Shown piece after piece: positions 38,359 through 49,985 of a DNA stretch of 64,000 bases; position 1 is the stretch's first letter, and every line of letters starts with the position of its first letter. Made by a program: the position numbers and the translations under genes. The notes under the pieces are model-generated. The model had not been told where the DNA came from. It did no database searches and worked only from the letters and a program-made list of their open reading frames with translations. This stretch comes from Malaya genurostris (Eukaryota; Arthropoda; Insecta; Diptera; Culicidae): positions 163,158,882 through 163,222,881 of the forward strand of contig NC_080570.1 of assembly GCF_030247185.1 (NCBI RefSeq), in the 5' to 3' direction.

Positions 38359-40069
38359 AAGCAATTAGCACAGCTATGTCCACAGGCTACGCCTGTCAAC
38401 GATGAGCTCTACTCACAAAACACCGTTAACGATCGGGATAAATCGTAGACTGTCAGGGTGTGGTGAACAACAACTCATAGAACTACTTCCCCACCTCGGC
38501 ACGAACAGGAGACAGCCTTCTGCAGGCTTGCCGTTAGCGAATCGGGAGAAAACGCAGATGAAGTCGCAAACAAAAAACAGCCTTCAGCAGGCTTGCCGTT
38601 AGCGAATCGGGAGAAAACGCAGATGAAGTCGCAAACAAAAACCAGCCTTCAGCAGGCTTACCGTTAGCGTACCGTGAGAAAACGCACCCAAGTCGAGAAA
38701 ACTTCAGAGCAAAATGCCTTCCACAGGCGCGCCGGTAGCGGACCGTGAGAAAAACGCACAGGGACAGTTCGAGGAGCCGGAAAGCCTTCAGCAGGCCAGC
38801 CGTTACCGTATCGAGAGAAAACGGACAGTCGAAACATAGGCTCGCGATTCTGATCAATCCAAACAACAGGATAGAAGAAAGCGAGCCATAAGACGGACAA
38901 ATTGGTCGAGGAAGGCCCATGACAACTGGCAGTCGCAGCAAGTTGCTGTCGAGACGTCAGGGACGGGATCGGACTTCCTCCTAGAAAAGGCCGAGAATGT
39001 CTGTACGTTACCGTTCAGCGAGAAAACGGACTCAAGCTAAGTAATGGCATGAGTTATGTCGACAACACATCTTCAAAACCCATAAAGTACAACGATTGAA
39101 CAAGGAATTCAAGGGCACGAAACGGGTCGTAAGATCGAGAAACAAGCGAAAATCGCGTTTAACAACTGCGAGTTCCAGGGAATAAGCCTTCTGCAGGCCT
39201 GCCGGTAGCGACCCGTGAGAAAAACGCACCCAAGTATCCCGGCTGGTCAGGAAACTAGCCTCCCACGGGCGTGCCGTTGCCGTAGCGAGAGAAAACGGAT
39301 GAATGAAGGACCGAATCATCTCACCGACGCGACCGGAGTGCATTGAATCGTAGTCGCCTACAAGGATCGAGTAAACCGAGCTATGAGCAGCACCAGCTCC
39401 CAGAAAAACAGGTTCACAAAATACCCAAGCGGTAGAAGTTCCCCTAAAAGCCTGAACAGGTGCACAAGGTTCAGTGATACAATAATAGTCTTGTTGGTCG
39501 TAGGCGTCACCACGAAGGTCGTCAACCCGAAGGAACGCGAATCAAGGGCGCGGTTATAACCCTTGCTTGGGCTCGTGGTGATAGGAGAGACTAAATCCTC
39601 TCAAACCTCAAATCAAACCAATTCTCTAAGACTGTCAATTCTGTAGTCAAGCCAATCAATTATTTTGCATGCTGCATGCTGTTTTTCTTTGTTATTCGTT
39701 GATCTTCTAGTTTAATTTAGCCATTAAGACTAGATAAGATCACTGACTGTTAATACTCAGTGGAAGTTTGAGGAAGGCATGCAAGAGCTGAGCCGGAGAC
39801 ATTTTAGCCATGTCTTGTTGGCGTACGATTATCATTTTGTGCAGACAAGTTCTGCTGTTTAGTTAATGCTGCGATAGAGTAGAAGAGAAGTTTTTGTTGA
39901 GCTCAAGATTTGAAGAGCATTCGTTAGGCTCTGGTACATTTGTGTTGGTTTGTGTTGAAGTTTGTAATCGGCACAGTCTCCGGCACACTTCTTAAAGAAG
40001 TGAAAGTTTTAGAAATTTTTCGTGAACCACTTTCGTGCTTCACGAAAAATTTTTGCCACTGGGTAGGGT
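38359..40069 (+). other. gypsy 3' non-coding region
   Basis: 1.7 kb between the pol stop and the 3' LTR. No envelope or other reading frame with family resemblance. It contains the tandem array at 38513-39300 and a short inverted repeat near 40013-40046 (TTTTTCGTGAACCAC... against ...GTGCTTCACGAAAAATTTTT). GGGTAGGGT just before the LTR (40061-40069) may be the polypurine tract. Confidence 0.7.
38513..39300 (+). repeat. Tandem hairpin-bearing repeat array in the gypsy 3' region
   Basis: At least seven diverged units with a common core: GCCTTCAGCAGGC, then (T/C)TGCCGTTAGCG and a CG(G/T)GAGAAAACG tail. Units start near 38513, 38578, 38643, 38716, 38784, 39186 and 39258. The first two are almost identical with a 65 bp period. 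GCCT-TCAGC-AGGC in each unit can form a small stem-loop. It has no coding role that I can see. Confidence 0.85.
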
Positions 40070-40934
40070 TGTCTAGCGTTAAGTTAAGGATTTGAGTTAA
40101 GTCATGGTGAGATGCATATAAGGAAATTGAATCAAGCGTGTAGACAGAGTAAGAAAAAATTAGTGCAACTGGGTGCACTGCTCCTTTTGACAGAATCCAA
40201 AAAGAGATAGCGTATCGAACGATAGGCAGTTGGTCTTCCGGCGTGCTCGAGTGGATACGTGTTCTGTGAGGGCCGTTTTTTCTTCGCCTTTGGCGGCCAT
40301 TGCGCGGAACGCGCTTCGGAGTGACGAAGGTTTTGGATTTGTGCGGCCGGCTATGATGTTCGGCTGGATTGTGCAGTGAAAGGCCGGCAAAAGTCACGCG
40401 GAAAAAAGGTCGGGTCAATCACCCGCGAGGCAATTAACGGAGGTCATCCAGGCAGAAGCAGAAGATCGAGGCACGTCAGGTGAAGCGGGCGGCACCCTCA
40501 ATTGAGGCACTCCGCCATTGTAATCTGGGATCGCGTGTGCGGACGGGAGGAAGGTTCCTCGTTTCTGCCCATCTACAAGCACGGGCGAGCATACGAGAAT
40601 TCTGCCGCTAGCCGCGACGGAGATTGACGGCGCCGAGGCCGGTAGGAAGGACAACCAAGGAAGCGAAATCCAGACAACAGTTCCGGCACATGCACAAACG
40701 GTCATGATTTGCATGATTGGTGGCGTTGGTGCAACCGATGTAATGAGAACGTGGACTTCGGAAACAGGAGTGAATGCTGAAGTGACACGGGTAAGTCTGC
40801 ACAATCATTTCCTTGCATCTCATTAGTCCCAGTAGTGTGTGACGTTTATTGGTCAGCGGATCACAGTACATTGCCAACGTGGCGAGAAAGTGGCATGCCA
40901 TGCCCCAGATAGAGTAAAAGAGAAAACTTTAACA
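40070..40934 (+). repeat. 3' LTR of the gypsy element
   Basis: 865 bp, identical to the 5' LTR by eye except for one C/T difference (near 40231 against 32287) and an extra CT after the first three bases. It ends ACA before the target duplication AAGT. Confidence 0.93.
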
Positions 40935-41344
40935 AAGTACACGCGGAACTTTTGAGAACTTGAAAGTACAGATCAAGTTCCGCGTGAACTTTCTAGCTGC
41001 TTAAGAAAACACGTGGCAATTTTTGACAGTTCGAAGTACAGAACAAGTTCCGCGTGAACTTTCTCGCTGCATAGAAGCTGAACAATGTATTCTAGAAGCA
41101 GCTTAGAAGTTCGTTCCGCTGCGTCGCGCGAACTTTCAAGTGTGGATAATTACTTAAAAATGGGCTGCTTAGACTGCTATTGATTAACTCTGAGAGCTGC
41201 TCAAGCCAAATCAGTCCCTTTTATCCGAACTTTTGGTTAGTTGGGTAATTTTCACAATTTGAGAGTCGCGATGAGTATCAAAACATCGCAGTGTTTGGGG
41301 CTCAAAACGCGAGAGACTCAACGTAATCGGTGTATGTAGAAGCC

Positions 41345-42640
41345 AAATGTAGAAGCAAAGACATCATATTAACAAGATATCCAGCTCTCACATTTCCCGG
41401 ACAAATCATTGGCAACATCCTTTTTTGCGAAATTACATCAATAGCCCAAATGTATGCAATTATATGTTTGTACATGCTTGCGATACGGATATCGATATTT
41501 AAGCTTCTCTTCGCCTAGCTTGTGTTCAAGTTTTGTACGCAAGCAGTTATTTTTATAGCGTTTCTCTACCTTCTCCTTCTGCGATTTTAATTGAAGCGAT
41601 AAACTTTATCTCATCATCAATCGAGTTCATCTTATATAAATTAGAAATTAATCTTATGCACTCAAAATTTACCCTGGGGTAGTTGTCATTTTTTCAGACG
41701 AAACGACATAACATGGAATTTCATCCGATCTTGCATGACACAAGATCAGAGCATACCAGTTAAAGCTTCAAATCGTTTTATGGCACTTTTTGTCTTGCTG
41801 TCTAGCAACAACCTACCTCTAGCATGCTACGCGTAGGACTGAAACGTTAGCTATAATTTTGCTTCTATTTATAGATTCGCGTGCTTCCAACAGCTTCGCT
41901 TTTGATTCGATTGACCAATCAGAGCAATGCTTTCCCTTTGATATATCGCTTACTCCTTCAAAACCGTCGACTATGGCAGGGAAATCCGGTATGCCGGCGA
42001 TTTTTTGCAGACAAAATAGGACACTGCTAGATATTAATCAACATTTCAATGATACATAATTAAAAATCTGTTTTCGAATTTCTTCAAACAGGGTTGGAAA
42101 TCCGAAGAAATGTCTGCGGGCCTTTAGGTCTCTATGCGGCCCTTACAAGATCATTAAAAGCGTCATTACTAAAAAGTAATATCATTTTTAATGAACGTGT
42201 AAGGGCAGTAATAATTCCCAACCCGCACATAGGATCAGAAAGATTTTTCTGGTCCGAAGAGGTGATGAATTCTTCCCGGACGCTATAGATAATCTACACA
42301 ATCAAACATATTCTTGTTACATTTAATTCATACGGCCCACTATCTTCTCATGTACTAAAAAGAAATATTTATAACTGATAGAAATTTTCTCTTGCGATTT
42401 TTTGTATTCGATGAACAACTACTCTTGTGCTGAACACTGAATTCTATTAAAAAATATTGAAAAATTAAATTTATTTAATTGCAAATATTATCAAGTATGC
42501 AATATTACACTCAGGCACACAATTTTTTGGTGCCCAGCTTGACGGTTTCAAAAAGTGATACATAGGTGGCGCACTAACCGCTTAATTCCAAGCGAAAAAA
42601 AAATTGCCTGGGTTTTGGTGCCTGACTTGACGCCGGTACA
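41345..42640. repeat. Dispersed transposon block upstream of Chchd2
   Basis: Its first half (to about 42060) is an inverted relative of about 24230-24880; its second half (42125-42640) is a same-strand relative of 26334-26850. The latter holds a small hairpin made of CCCTTACA(C/A)GATCATTAAAA and its inverted partner TTTTAATGAACGTGTAAGGG. The block ends about 190 bp before the Chchd2 start codon. No functional protein was recognised. Confidence 0.65.
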
Positions 42641-42829
42641 AACCTGACGTTTCCGTTTGATTTTCAATCAGTCTTTGACAGAACATCGTGCAATTAAGAA
42701 GTTAACGTGAGTGCTACAGGAATTGTGGAATAAAATAGTTGAACTAAAAATATTGGTGCACAAATTGCGTCATTTCACTGCTAATTGATCAAATAACAAG
42801 CAGCGTAGTACATTGATTACTCAGTGATA

Positions 42830-43710
42830 ATGCCACGACGAGGAAGGTCAGCATCCCCGCCGCCGGCACAGCGCAGGTAAGAAATTGTCGGATGCTTCAT
42901 TCTGTTTCTAGAAAGGTCGATCTAAAACTTTCTGGATAGGATCACGTTTACGTTATATAACTTATTTTTCCCTTCGCTCAAAATCTATATGAATATGAAT
43001 CGACTCTCCCAATAATCAGACGACATCGGCCAAAGGTCGGAAAACAATTTGTTTACAGAATAGTACCCTGAGCGTCATCAGAACTCTGTTAGGGCAATGT
43101 TGTACCTGTCTTTAAAAATAGAAAGGATGTTCTGAGCTTGATTCACGAAAAAAAAACAAAATTAGCGTTAGTTTCGATGCATTGTGAAATGCTTAAAATC
43201 TCTTTTTTGCTGAATCATGCTACAGTCATATGTTTTTGTTGATTTTATGAATACTGCGCTGTGATTGACCTTGAAATTGTACATCGTTTCAGGTCCGCAC
43301 CGGTTGCAGCCGCTCCGCCCCGTCCGGCACCAAGTCAACCGATGGTACAGCATGCCCCTCCTGCGGCAGTCGGTGCACCGATGGCCGCTCCCAGTCAAGG
43401 TCCAGGATTGATGGCTCAGATGGCAGCAACGGCCGGTGGTGTAGCAATCGGTTCCGCCGTTGGTCATACCGTTGGACATGCGCTTACCGGAATGTTCAGC
43501 GGTTCCGATTCGAAGGAAGCCGCTCCAGTCGGACAGGCACCGCCGGCTCAGCAATACGCTCCGGCTCCCACCGGTGAGGCTAACAACTCCGGTCCGTGTG
43601 CTTGGGAGATTAAGCAGTTCCTTTCCTGTGCTCAAGGGCAAGCCGATTTGACCCTATGCGAAGGATTCAACGAGGCGCTGAGACAGTGCAAGATGCAGAA
43701 TCATATGTAA
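42830..43710 (+). CDS. Chchd2: Chchd2-like twin-CX9C mitochondrial protein (two exons)
   Basis: Exon 1 is 42830-42876 (starts MPRRGRSASPPPAQ), donor GTAAGA; exon 2 is 43293-43710, acceptor ATCGTTTCAG. The spliced product is 154 residues, matching the usual length of CHCHD2. N-terminal part: arginine-rich start, then a proline/alanine-rich stretch. Middle: hydrophobic glycine-rich segment GLMAQMAATAGGVAIGSAVG and HTVGHALTGMFSG. C-terminus: a CHCH domain with two CX9C pairs, CAWEIKQFLSC and CEGFNEALRQC, which would form the disulfide-linked helical hairpin imported through the Mia40 route. CHCHD2 family proteins work in the mitochondrial intermembrane space with the respiratory chain and MICOS, and can also act in the nucleus in stress responses (family knowledge). 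CHCHD10 is a close relative and cannot be fully excluded. All four cysteines are intact. Confidence 0.93.
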
Positions 43711-43804
43711 AAAGTGCGGGAAACAGCGGGTGGCCAAACCGCACCGAGTGTCGAATTCAAAATTTAAGTAGTCTGAATCAATAGTGTTCGCTTGGAAGAT
43801 GTTG

Positions 43805-43810
43805 AATAAA
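43805..43810 (+). terminator. Chchd2 polyadenylation signal AATAAA
   Basis: Canonical AATAAA about 95 bp after the Chchd2 stop codon, the expected place for the transcript end. Confidence 0.75.
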
Positions 43811-45790
43811 ACAGAGTTGGTTTATTTGTTGGACAAGTAATTTTTTGTATGTACGGCATTAGAGTCTAAGCAGTGGTTTAACCAATAATTCACTGGGGTA
43901 AAAAAAAAAGAAAGGAACCGGTGTGAAAAAAATAGTTTATTTTTATTCATATGATATATTTTATGTTTTAGTTTGTGCAGCAATAAATTTTAGTTGATAA
44001 TACAACTTGTGTTTTTCCCTAGTTCTAGTTTCGAATATGTTAACTGGTATGCTCAAAACTTTATCGTGTTAATTTTTGGTAAATTAGTGCAATTTTAACC
44101 GAAAACTGCTCAGTTTTCAAACCAATCCAAATAACTCAATTTTTTCTTTTCCAATTCTTCATAAGAACTGAAGCCCTCGTTTGCCATCGATCTAGTAAGA
44201 GCAATAGTCTGATGGAACAAAGTCCGGAGAGTACAGCGCGTTGTGTAGGATCTCCCATTTCAGTGTTTTTTCAAGTATTTTAGGTTTCTTTATCCACGAG
44301 TTACATTATCGTCTTTTTTCTTGTGTTGTGCGACGATTTTGACGCAAAACTGTCTTTTTTTTTATCTATGTAGGGATTCAATACGGAAAAATACTCAAGT
44401 CCGTTTTTTTTTCTTGAAGCACCGACTTCGCTCGACATGAGAGGATAGGATTTTTTATCAGAATTCTCGTCATCTTCGCCCAGTTGAATAAATACCAACT
44501 GCCTGTTCATCGCCACATTTAAATCTGCATTTTCAGAAGAAAAATCTGTAAATCTGTATCTGTGTAACCTGTATTGAAAATCTGTATATAGAAGTGATAA
44601 GAAATCGAAGCGCAACGGAATGAAAAAGTCTTTCGAACCCAAATTTAAAGAAACCAAAAGTTTTCTTATTCTGAATTTTATGATTTTGTAGTTGAAAAAA
44701 CGCTGGAAGTTGTTTTTGCGTTGGAGTTTCTCGAAATAATGATTTGACGAAAAACTTTCAAAATCCAATTTGAACGTGAAACTTAATCTGATTGATCAAT
44801 TGACAATCTTTCTTCTTTACTACCTTACGTTATGGCCGAGGCCATCATCTTTTCATCTTATCAGAAGCAATTTTTGAAAGCATAAGCAATTACGCTACAC
44901 TAGTTGTAAATAAAAGTAAGCATAAACATATCTTTATTAGCAGAAAGAACATCTGTGTTTACTGTCTTTTACATTTAGTTTTATCGTCTTTTAAGAATTA
45001 ACACACAATCAGGATAATGTTTTCACTTTGAAAAAATAACCAATACCATTATTTAATATATTTTAACTTGATCTTTATTCAATTGTTAATCCACGCTATC
45101 AAAAATCTGTATTTTTTGCCAAAAATCTGTAATCTGCATATACAGAATCTTGGTCACAAATTTATCTGAAAAATCTTTAAAATGTAGATTAATCTGTAAA
45201 TGTGACAACCTTGTGTTCATGTATCGGCTACAGTGTTGCCATATTTACATATTATTTTAAAAGCTTTTTATGCTGAGGAAAAAATATTAATTTAATTAAA
45301 CTTTTTAGGCTCGGTCTTTGAATTGAAATAAACGTGAAAAATGTTTTGATTATTCGAACCCGTTGTTGACGTATTAGCGGATCTTTTGGAAACCAGAAAT
45401 AAGCAAGTTTAAATAGAAATGCTCAGTGTGACAACAACACTTCGTTCTCATCGTAAAAGTAAACAGATTTTTGAATTATGAACTATTCACACATATCCGA
45501 TCCGGTTCAGTGCCGGCACGGCTACTGATGTCATTTCGTTTGTTTTCTATGCGCCCATTCACACCTCTCCGGCACCGTGCCGTTTCAATGCAACTCGACG
45601 TCAGTGTAGCGTCCATCCGAAAAACTCAAATTCGTCGTCACTGATATTTTTTATTTTCACTGTAGTCGGTATGTCATTGCATTTGCTGTGCCGGAACGGA
45701 AGGGTTCCGATAAAAAAAGAACACTGACGGCACACTAAAGGCACTTTCACGGAACCGTCACGGAAATTAAGCGTGTGAATAGTCCTTTAA
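43811..45790. repeat. AT-rich repeat debris
   Basis: Contains many copies of AATCTGTA/AAAATCTGTAT motifs (about 44510-44590 and 45105-45210), similar in style to the fragment at 14640-14700, and pieces of old MITEs. The 155-residue minus frame at 44301-44768 is built partly from these motifs and resembles no family. At about 45480-45760 is GC-richer sequence with several GTGCCG and CGGCAC motifs, again without a gene. Confidence 0.5.
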
Positions 45791-45794
45791 CACT

Positions 45795-46051
45795 AATGTC
45801 GTTTTCGCTTGAGAAAACTGAAACTGATTCAGCGTAGTTTCATCAAACAAACACTTTTCACGAAACTGTGTTGGCTTCGCACTTAGCAACGGTGGTTTGA
45901 GCAAACCTGATAAAAAAATCACGTTCAAAACTGACTCGATTTTCAGTTCAATGACGTTAAAACTGGATTCGAAACTAACTTCACACAAACGGTTTGACAG
46001 CAATTGGGTTCGAAACTGGGTTAGGTTTGCCATCAAACGAAAACGACATAA
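45795..46051 (-). mobile_element. MITE with ATGTCGTTTTCGCTTGA ends, copy 2
   Basis: Inverted relative of the element at 4186-4440. Its left end ATGTCGTTTTCGCTTGA starts at about 45795 and the right end CGAAAACGACAT finishes at about 46048. Internal sequence shares the GTTTCGAAACTGA and AACGGTTTGACAGCA-type motifs with copy 1. Confidence 0.75.
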
Positions 46052-46716
46052 TTCAACAGATCTTTTTTTGGTAACACTTCGATTCACTAAAAAGAAAAAC
46101 GCTTGATGCTGGTTTTAATCACACACTCTGCCACTATAAATATCTATTATAGATGAGGTTGAAAAAACATTATACATCTTATTAAACTTGTTTTCTGATT
46201 TTCTCTATACTTGGCATAATTACTCGCGTACCCGGAATTTTTTTCTTTTTACAAGGGTGAAGATAGCAACATTAAAATCAGCCAATCAGATACTGATCCA
46301 TTCTGACATAAAATTGGAACAAAAGCAGCCTCCCCATGTCAATCAAAAATGTAAATAATACATACATGGTGCGACCAAATTTCATATACAAAAGTAACAG
46401 AAGTGCTTTCTCTCATTCATTGGTCGCGAATACATGCAATTTCTACTTCTTTTTTCATAAAATCTACCTTCGTTTCGAAATATGCAGTTAATAATGCCAA
46501 TTTTTCGAGCACTTTCCTATACAATTTATTCAATAATAATTTAGAATGATATTATTCTCGGGTAACGATATTTTAATTTCTATCGGACCCCGCTCGGGTT
46601 CGGGCTTAGAAAAAAAAGTATTCTCAGGTTCGAGGGAAGTTTTATGTATTTTCAATCGGGTAGTAAAATAGGTTTGGTGGTAGAAAAAAAAAATTCTTGG
46701 GTTCCGCCACCTACAA

Positions 46717-48622
46717 TTAAGTGTGAGTTTTCCTCCAATGATCGACCATGTCACTTTTCATCGCGAACGTCTCGTCACAGAAATCACACTCGAACCGATA
46801 TTTCGTCGGATCCGTTGGGTCTCGGTGGGTCAACTTTTTGTGCTTCGAAACACTGCCTCGCAGGATGTACCGTTTGCCGCATAATTCACAGCAATGTTTT
46901 TTCTCCGCCCCATGACGACGCACCATGTGCACCTGCAAGGACGTTTTCTTCGGGAACGTGGTCTCGCATTGGTCACAACTGAAATCCTTCTGATACGTTC
47001 CATCATGCTCGTGACGGTGGTGAACCCTCCGCTCGGCGTCGGTAAGGAAGTTTTGCGAACATATGTTGCACACCGCGTACGGGTAATCATCGTTCGAGTG
47101 ATACATGCCAATGTGATCTTGCAGCTCAACCGCGTTGGACGTTTCGTCTGCACAGAGACGACAGTGATACCTACGCTTACGCCAGCATTGCGTCCGGTGA
47201 ACTATATTTCGGTGCTGAGTGGCCTCATTTTTTAATTTGAACGAAAGTTGACACTTGTTACACTTGTAAGGTTTTTTACCTTCATGAACTCCCTGAATGT
47301 GCTTATTACGATCCCCGGCAGTGCGGAAATGCTGCTCGCAAATGTTACATTGATAAGGCAGCTCGCCAGTGTGAATCAAGACATGCTCCATAAGGTATTT
47401 TTGCCTCTCGAACGTTTTCTGGCATATGTGACACTTTGCTCCATATCCTCGTTCGTGTTTCGAAAGCTGATGGTATTTGGCTTCTTTGGCCGTATTGAAT
47501 ATTTTTCCGCACTGCTCGCACTGTTGCCTAAAGTTTACATTACGCCTATCTGGTTTCGGTTTCGGTGGCTTTACACCAACGCCGTGCGCATCGTATTCAT
47601 GTTTCAGAACAGTATTTTTCGAGCAATACCGTAGAGTGCAGTGGCCACACTGGAAAGGACGCTCCGAAGCATCGTGCAAACCAAGATGCCGGTTGTACAT
47701 TAGAACCCAAGGGAACTTACGGTCGCTGCATTGCTCACAGGAATATTCTACCTGTCCAGCGTGATCCTTCGCTAGATGAGAGATCAGCCCATCCGAGTCA
47801 TCGAACCGTACCTTTATGGAACAAATGTAGCAAGTTCTGGCATTAATTGTCGATATTCGCTCTTGTTTAGGTTTTTTCTTTGCTTTGCTCCGTATGCTGT
47901 CATATTCCTTCTTGGGTAAAGGTGGCAATGGTTCTTCTTTTTCGCTTTCTGTTTCATCCACTTCCCACTTGATTTGCGGTTTTTCCTCAAACTCATCGAT
48001 CTCGTTGTGAACTTTATATTCGTCGGCATCGCCAAGGATAAACTCTTCAACAATCTCTTCGGTTGTTTGGTTCATCTGTTTCTTTACCTGCTCTAGACAT
48101 CGATAGTGGGATTCTTTCAGTAGAAACTGATTCCTTAGCGCTCGAACCATATCCAGTTTAACAAGACATGGCCGACAAATTAACTGTAGAAAATCATTCG
48201 GATCGATAGCGATTCCCAGTGTGTTAAGAATCACGGTATCGAAGCTCATTCCCGCAAACTGTCCCTTCAGAGAAAACATTTGCGATTCTAGCCCAAACCG
48301 ATGACACAGCCGGCAGCTAGCAAGCAAAACTTTCTTGCCTCGGCTAAAAAAAGAGCTCTTTGTTAAAAAGTGAAAACAAAACATATTATGATCGTGCTAT
48401 TTACCCATTGATAAATATTGACGGTTCCTGATATTCCGATTCATTTGCATCGACGAAATGTAACTCGCAAATTAGTTCTTTACCCGATGCCTGCCAATCG
48501 TTACCAAATCCATTAGCGATCCTCACAACTTCCTGCCAGCGTTTTCGGAATTTTACGTCTGTTGGAAACGCGAACAAATTTTCGTTGCCAGGACATGTTT
48601 TGATGCAACACGTAATACTCAT
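46717..48622 (-). CDS. THAP + ZAD + twelve-finger C2H2 protein (two exons)
   Basis: Exon 1 is 48622-48405; a 61 bp intron (48404-48344, GTAAAT...TTTTTTTAG) leads to exon 2, 48343-46717. The spliced product is 614 residues. Residues 1-73 are a compact THAP-like C2CH zinc module: C5/C6, C10, FAFPTD, W29, ICELHF with C52 and H55, and EPSIF. Residues 82-150 are a ZAD dimerisation domain with CRLC (83-86) and ICRPC (129-132). An acidic/basic linker (EVDETESEKEEPLPPLPKKE) follows, then twelve C2H2 fingers up to the end, several with HTGE/H-x-GKKPY linkers. Expected role: nuclear sequence-specific DNA binding. The gene has a possible poly(A) signal AATAAA at 46530-46525. If the short intron were not spliced, exon 1 would end at a stop three codons later and exon 2 could start separately at 48384, so transcript evidence decides the fusion. 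Ortholog not recognised. Confidence 0.85.
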
Positions 48623-49194
48623 AATTTTGCTAGTTCTTTAGAAGGCACATTACGTATAAATCATATACTTTCAATCAGTAAAATGAAAAGCGCCAAGAGT
48701 GATATACCTTATAGATGTCACAACAGATATTTTATAACAGAGATGCCATGTCAACTTTTCAAGTGGTTGCAGAATGCAAACTGCTCTACAGAAAGTGCTC
48801 CATTTTGAATATTCCAAGTCAGTATTGAAAGTATGCAGCTCTTGTTCTGTCTGGTAATAAAAACAAAAAAAATCATAAAAATATCCGTAAAAAGTACTTA
48901 TAAAAAGTATTTATAAGAATTGCGTTCACATTTACATACAACTTTGCAAACCTGGCATCTCTGCTAATAATACACCGAAGTTTTCTTCTATGTGGTGGGA
49001 AACGTGTAACGTCACGATAAAAAAAGCGGAGTAACTTTGGAAATTAACATTGCAAAACCGCGTAACGTCGAGAACGCTCGTGATAAAACCGTATAATTTT
49101 GGAAAACCACGTAAAAAAAGAACTTAGTGTAGTCCTTTGGTATCGGAGAATCAGCTGATCGGGCAACTGCACTGAAATATGAGTCTCGGAAATA

Positions 49195-49985
49195 TTGACA
49201 CGATTGGCATATTGTCGCAAAAATGAAATGTAGAGGCGCTGCTTGTTTAGAGATGATACTTTCAGCAAGAGCAGTCAAATCGGTAGGAAAATTTCTAATT
49301 ACTCCACCTTTTCAACGATTTCTTATGAAAACGGGTAAATTCATTTGAAAAATCATAGTAGAAGTTGAAGAAAAAGTTTTTACTCTGTGGTGGTAATGTT
49401 GATCTTAGTTCATTGTGCGAAATCTACCATTTATTCAAAATAGAGCATCAAACTTGGTTTGATACCATTTTTCAAATGCCTGGAAATAACAAATAAAGCA
49501 TCCAAAATAAATAGTACTCGATCGCTATACATTCTAGTACTCAAGAAATCAACATTACACTGGTTTCTGTTTAAAAAAATATTGATCCGAAAAAAACTAA
49601 CCTTACCCAATTTTACACATTTCGACGTGAACATTTCATAAGGGCACAGAGTGAGAGATTCTCTTTGTTTACTTTCTCTTCTGTTAATAACACCTAAATT
49701 TTCACGTTCACTTACCAAATTTGCATATAGAATGAAAGAAAATGTCTCCAGCATTGTAATAGTATCATACATGTAACGAACAATTGCGTAATAACGCAGA
49801 TATAATCGAAAGAGAAAGTAAACAAAGAGAAGCTGTCAATTGTTTTAAGGCCATTTTGAAATGTTCACGTCGATTTCTGAAGATTTTCCATGTTTAATCG
49901 AAATTTACACTAAAAAAGTAGTAATCATTTTGAAATCGATTTTCTTCTACTTCGAGTGTACTTTAATTGCTGATATCGAACAAAG
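49195..49985. repeat. Third copy of the foldback-like repeat, interrupted by a MITE
   Basis: Same sequence family and orientation as the left arm at 16353-16690 (GATTGGCATATTGTCGCAAA, AATGTAGAGGCGCTGCTTG), continuing with the central TTTCTTCTAC-TCGAGTGTACTTT part near 49935-49975. A 250 bp MITE interrupts it at 49623-49872. Just before, at 49015-49130, is a piece of the CGCGTAAC repeat also seen at 30380-30480. Confidence 0.7.
49623..49872. mobile_element. 250 bp MITE with CGACGTGAACATTTCA ends
   Basis: Perfect inverted ends CGACGTGAACATTTCA (49623) and its reverse complement (ending 49872), flanked by the duplication ATTT (49619-49622 and 49873-49876). The uninterrupted homologue at about 17185-17196 shows the empty site (ACACATTTCTGAAG). 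Inside are AGAGAAAGTAAACAAAGAGA motifs shared with the neighbouring element at 50036-50297, so the two are probably related families. Confidence 0.85.

Larger units (their letters stand above)
32128..40934 (+). mobile_element. Young Ty3/gypsy LTR retrotransposon, complete
   Basis: Element of 8807 bp flanked by the 4 bp target-site duplication AAGT (32124-32127 and 40935-40938). LTRs begin TGT and end ACA. Order: 5' LTR, primer-binding site, gag, pol (protease, reverse transcriptase, RNase H, integrase), a long non-coding 3' region with a tandem repeat array, weak polypurine tract, 3' LTR. By eye the two LTRs differ by one substitution and a 2 bp indel near the start, so the insertion is recent. 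No envelope-like gene was found, so this looks like a non-viral gypsy lineage element. Confidence 0.93.
32066..41247. mobile_element. MITE split by a gypsy insertion
   Basis: Inverted ends TACCCAAGCAACCAGAAGTT (32066) and, as reverse complement, TACCCAACTAACCAAAAGTT (ending 41247) bound an element that would be about 370 bp without the 8.8 kb gypsy insertion at 32128-40934. The right part holds short internal repeats of about 72 bp: AGTTCCGCGTGAACTTTCT occurs at about 40976 and again at about 41048, each followed by a GCTGC motif. It encodes nothing. Confidence 0.7.

Noticed and set aside
38534..39343. Minus-strand frames in the gypsy 3' region, considered as env
   Set aside because: They are antisense and built from the tandem array; no signal peptide, furin site or membrane anchor.
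44301..44768. 155-residue minus-strand frame
   Set aside because: Lies in AT-rich repeat debris with AATCTGTA motifs and matches no family.
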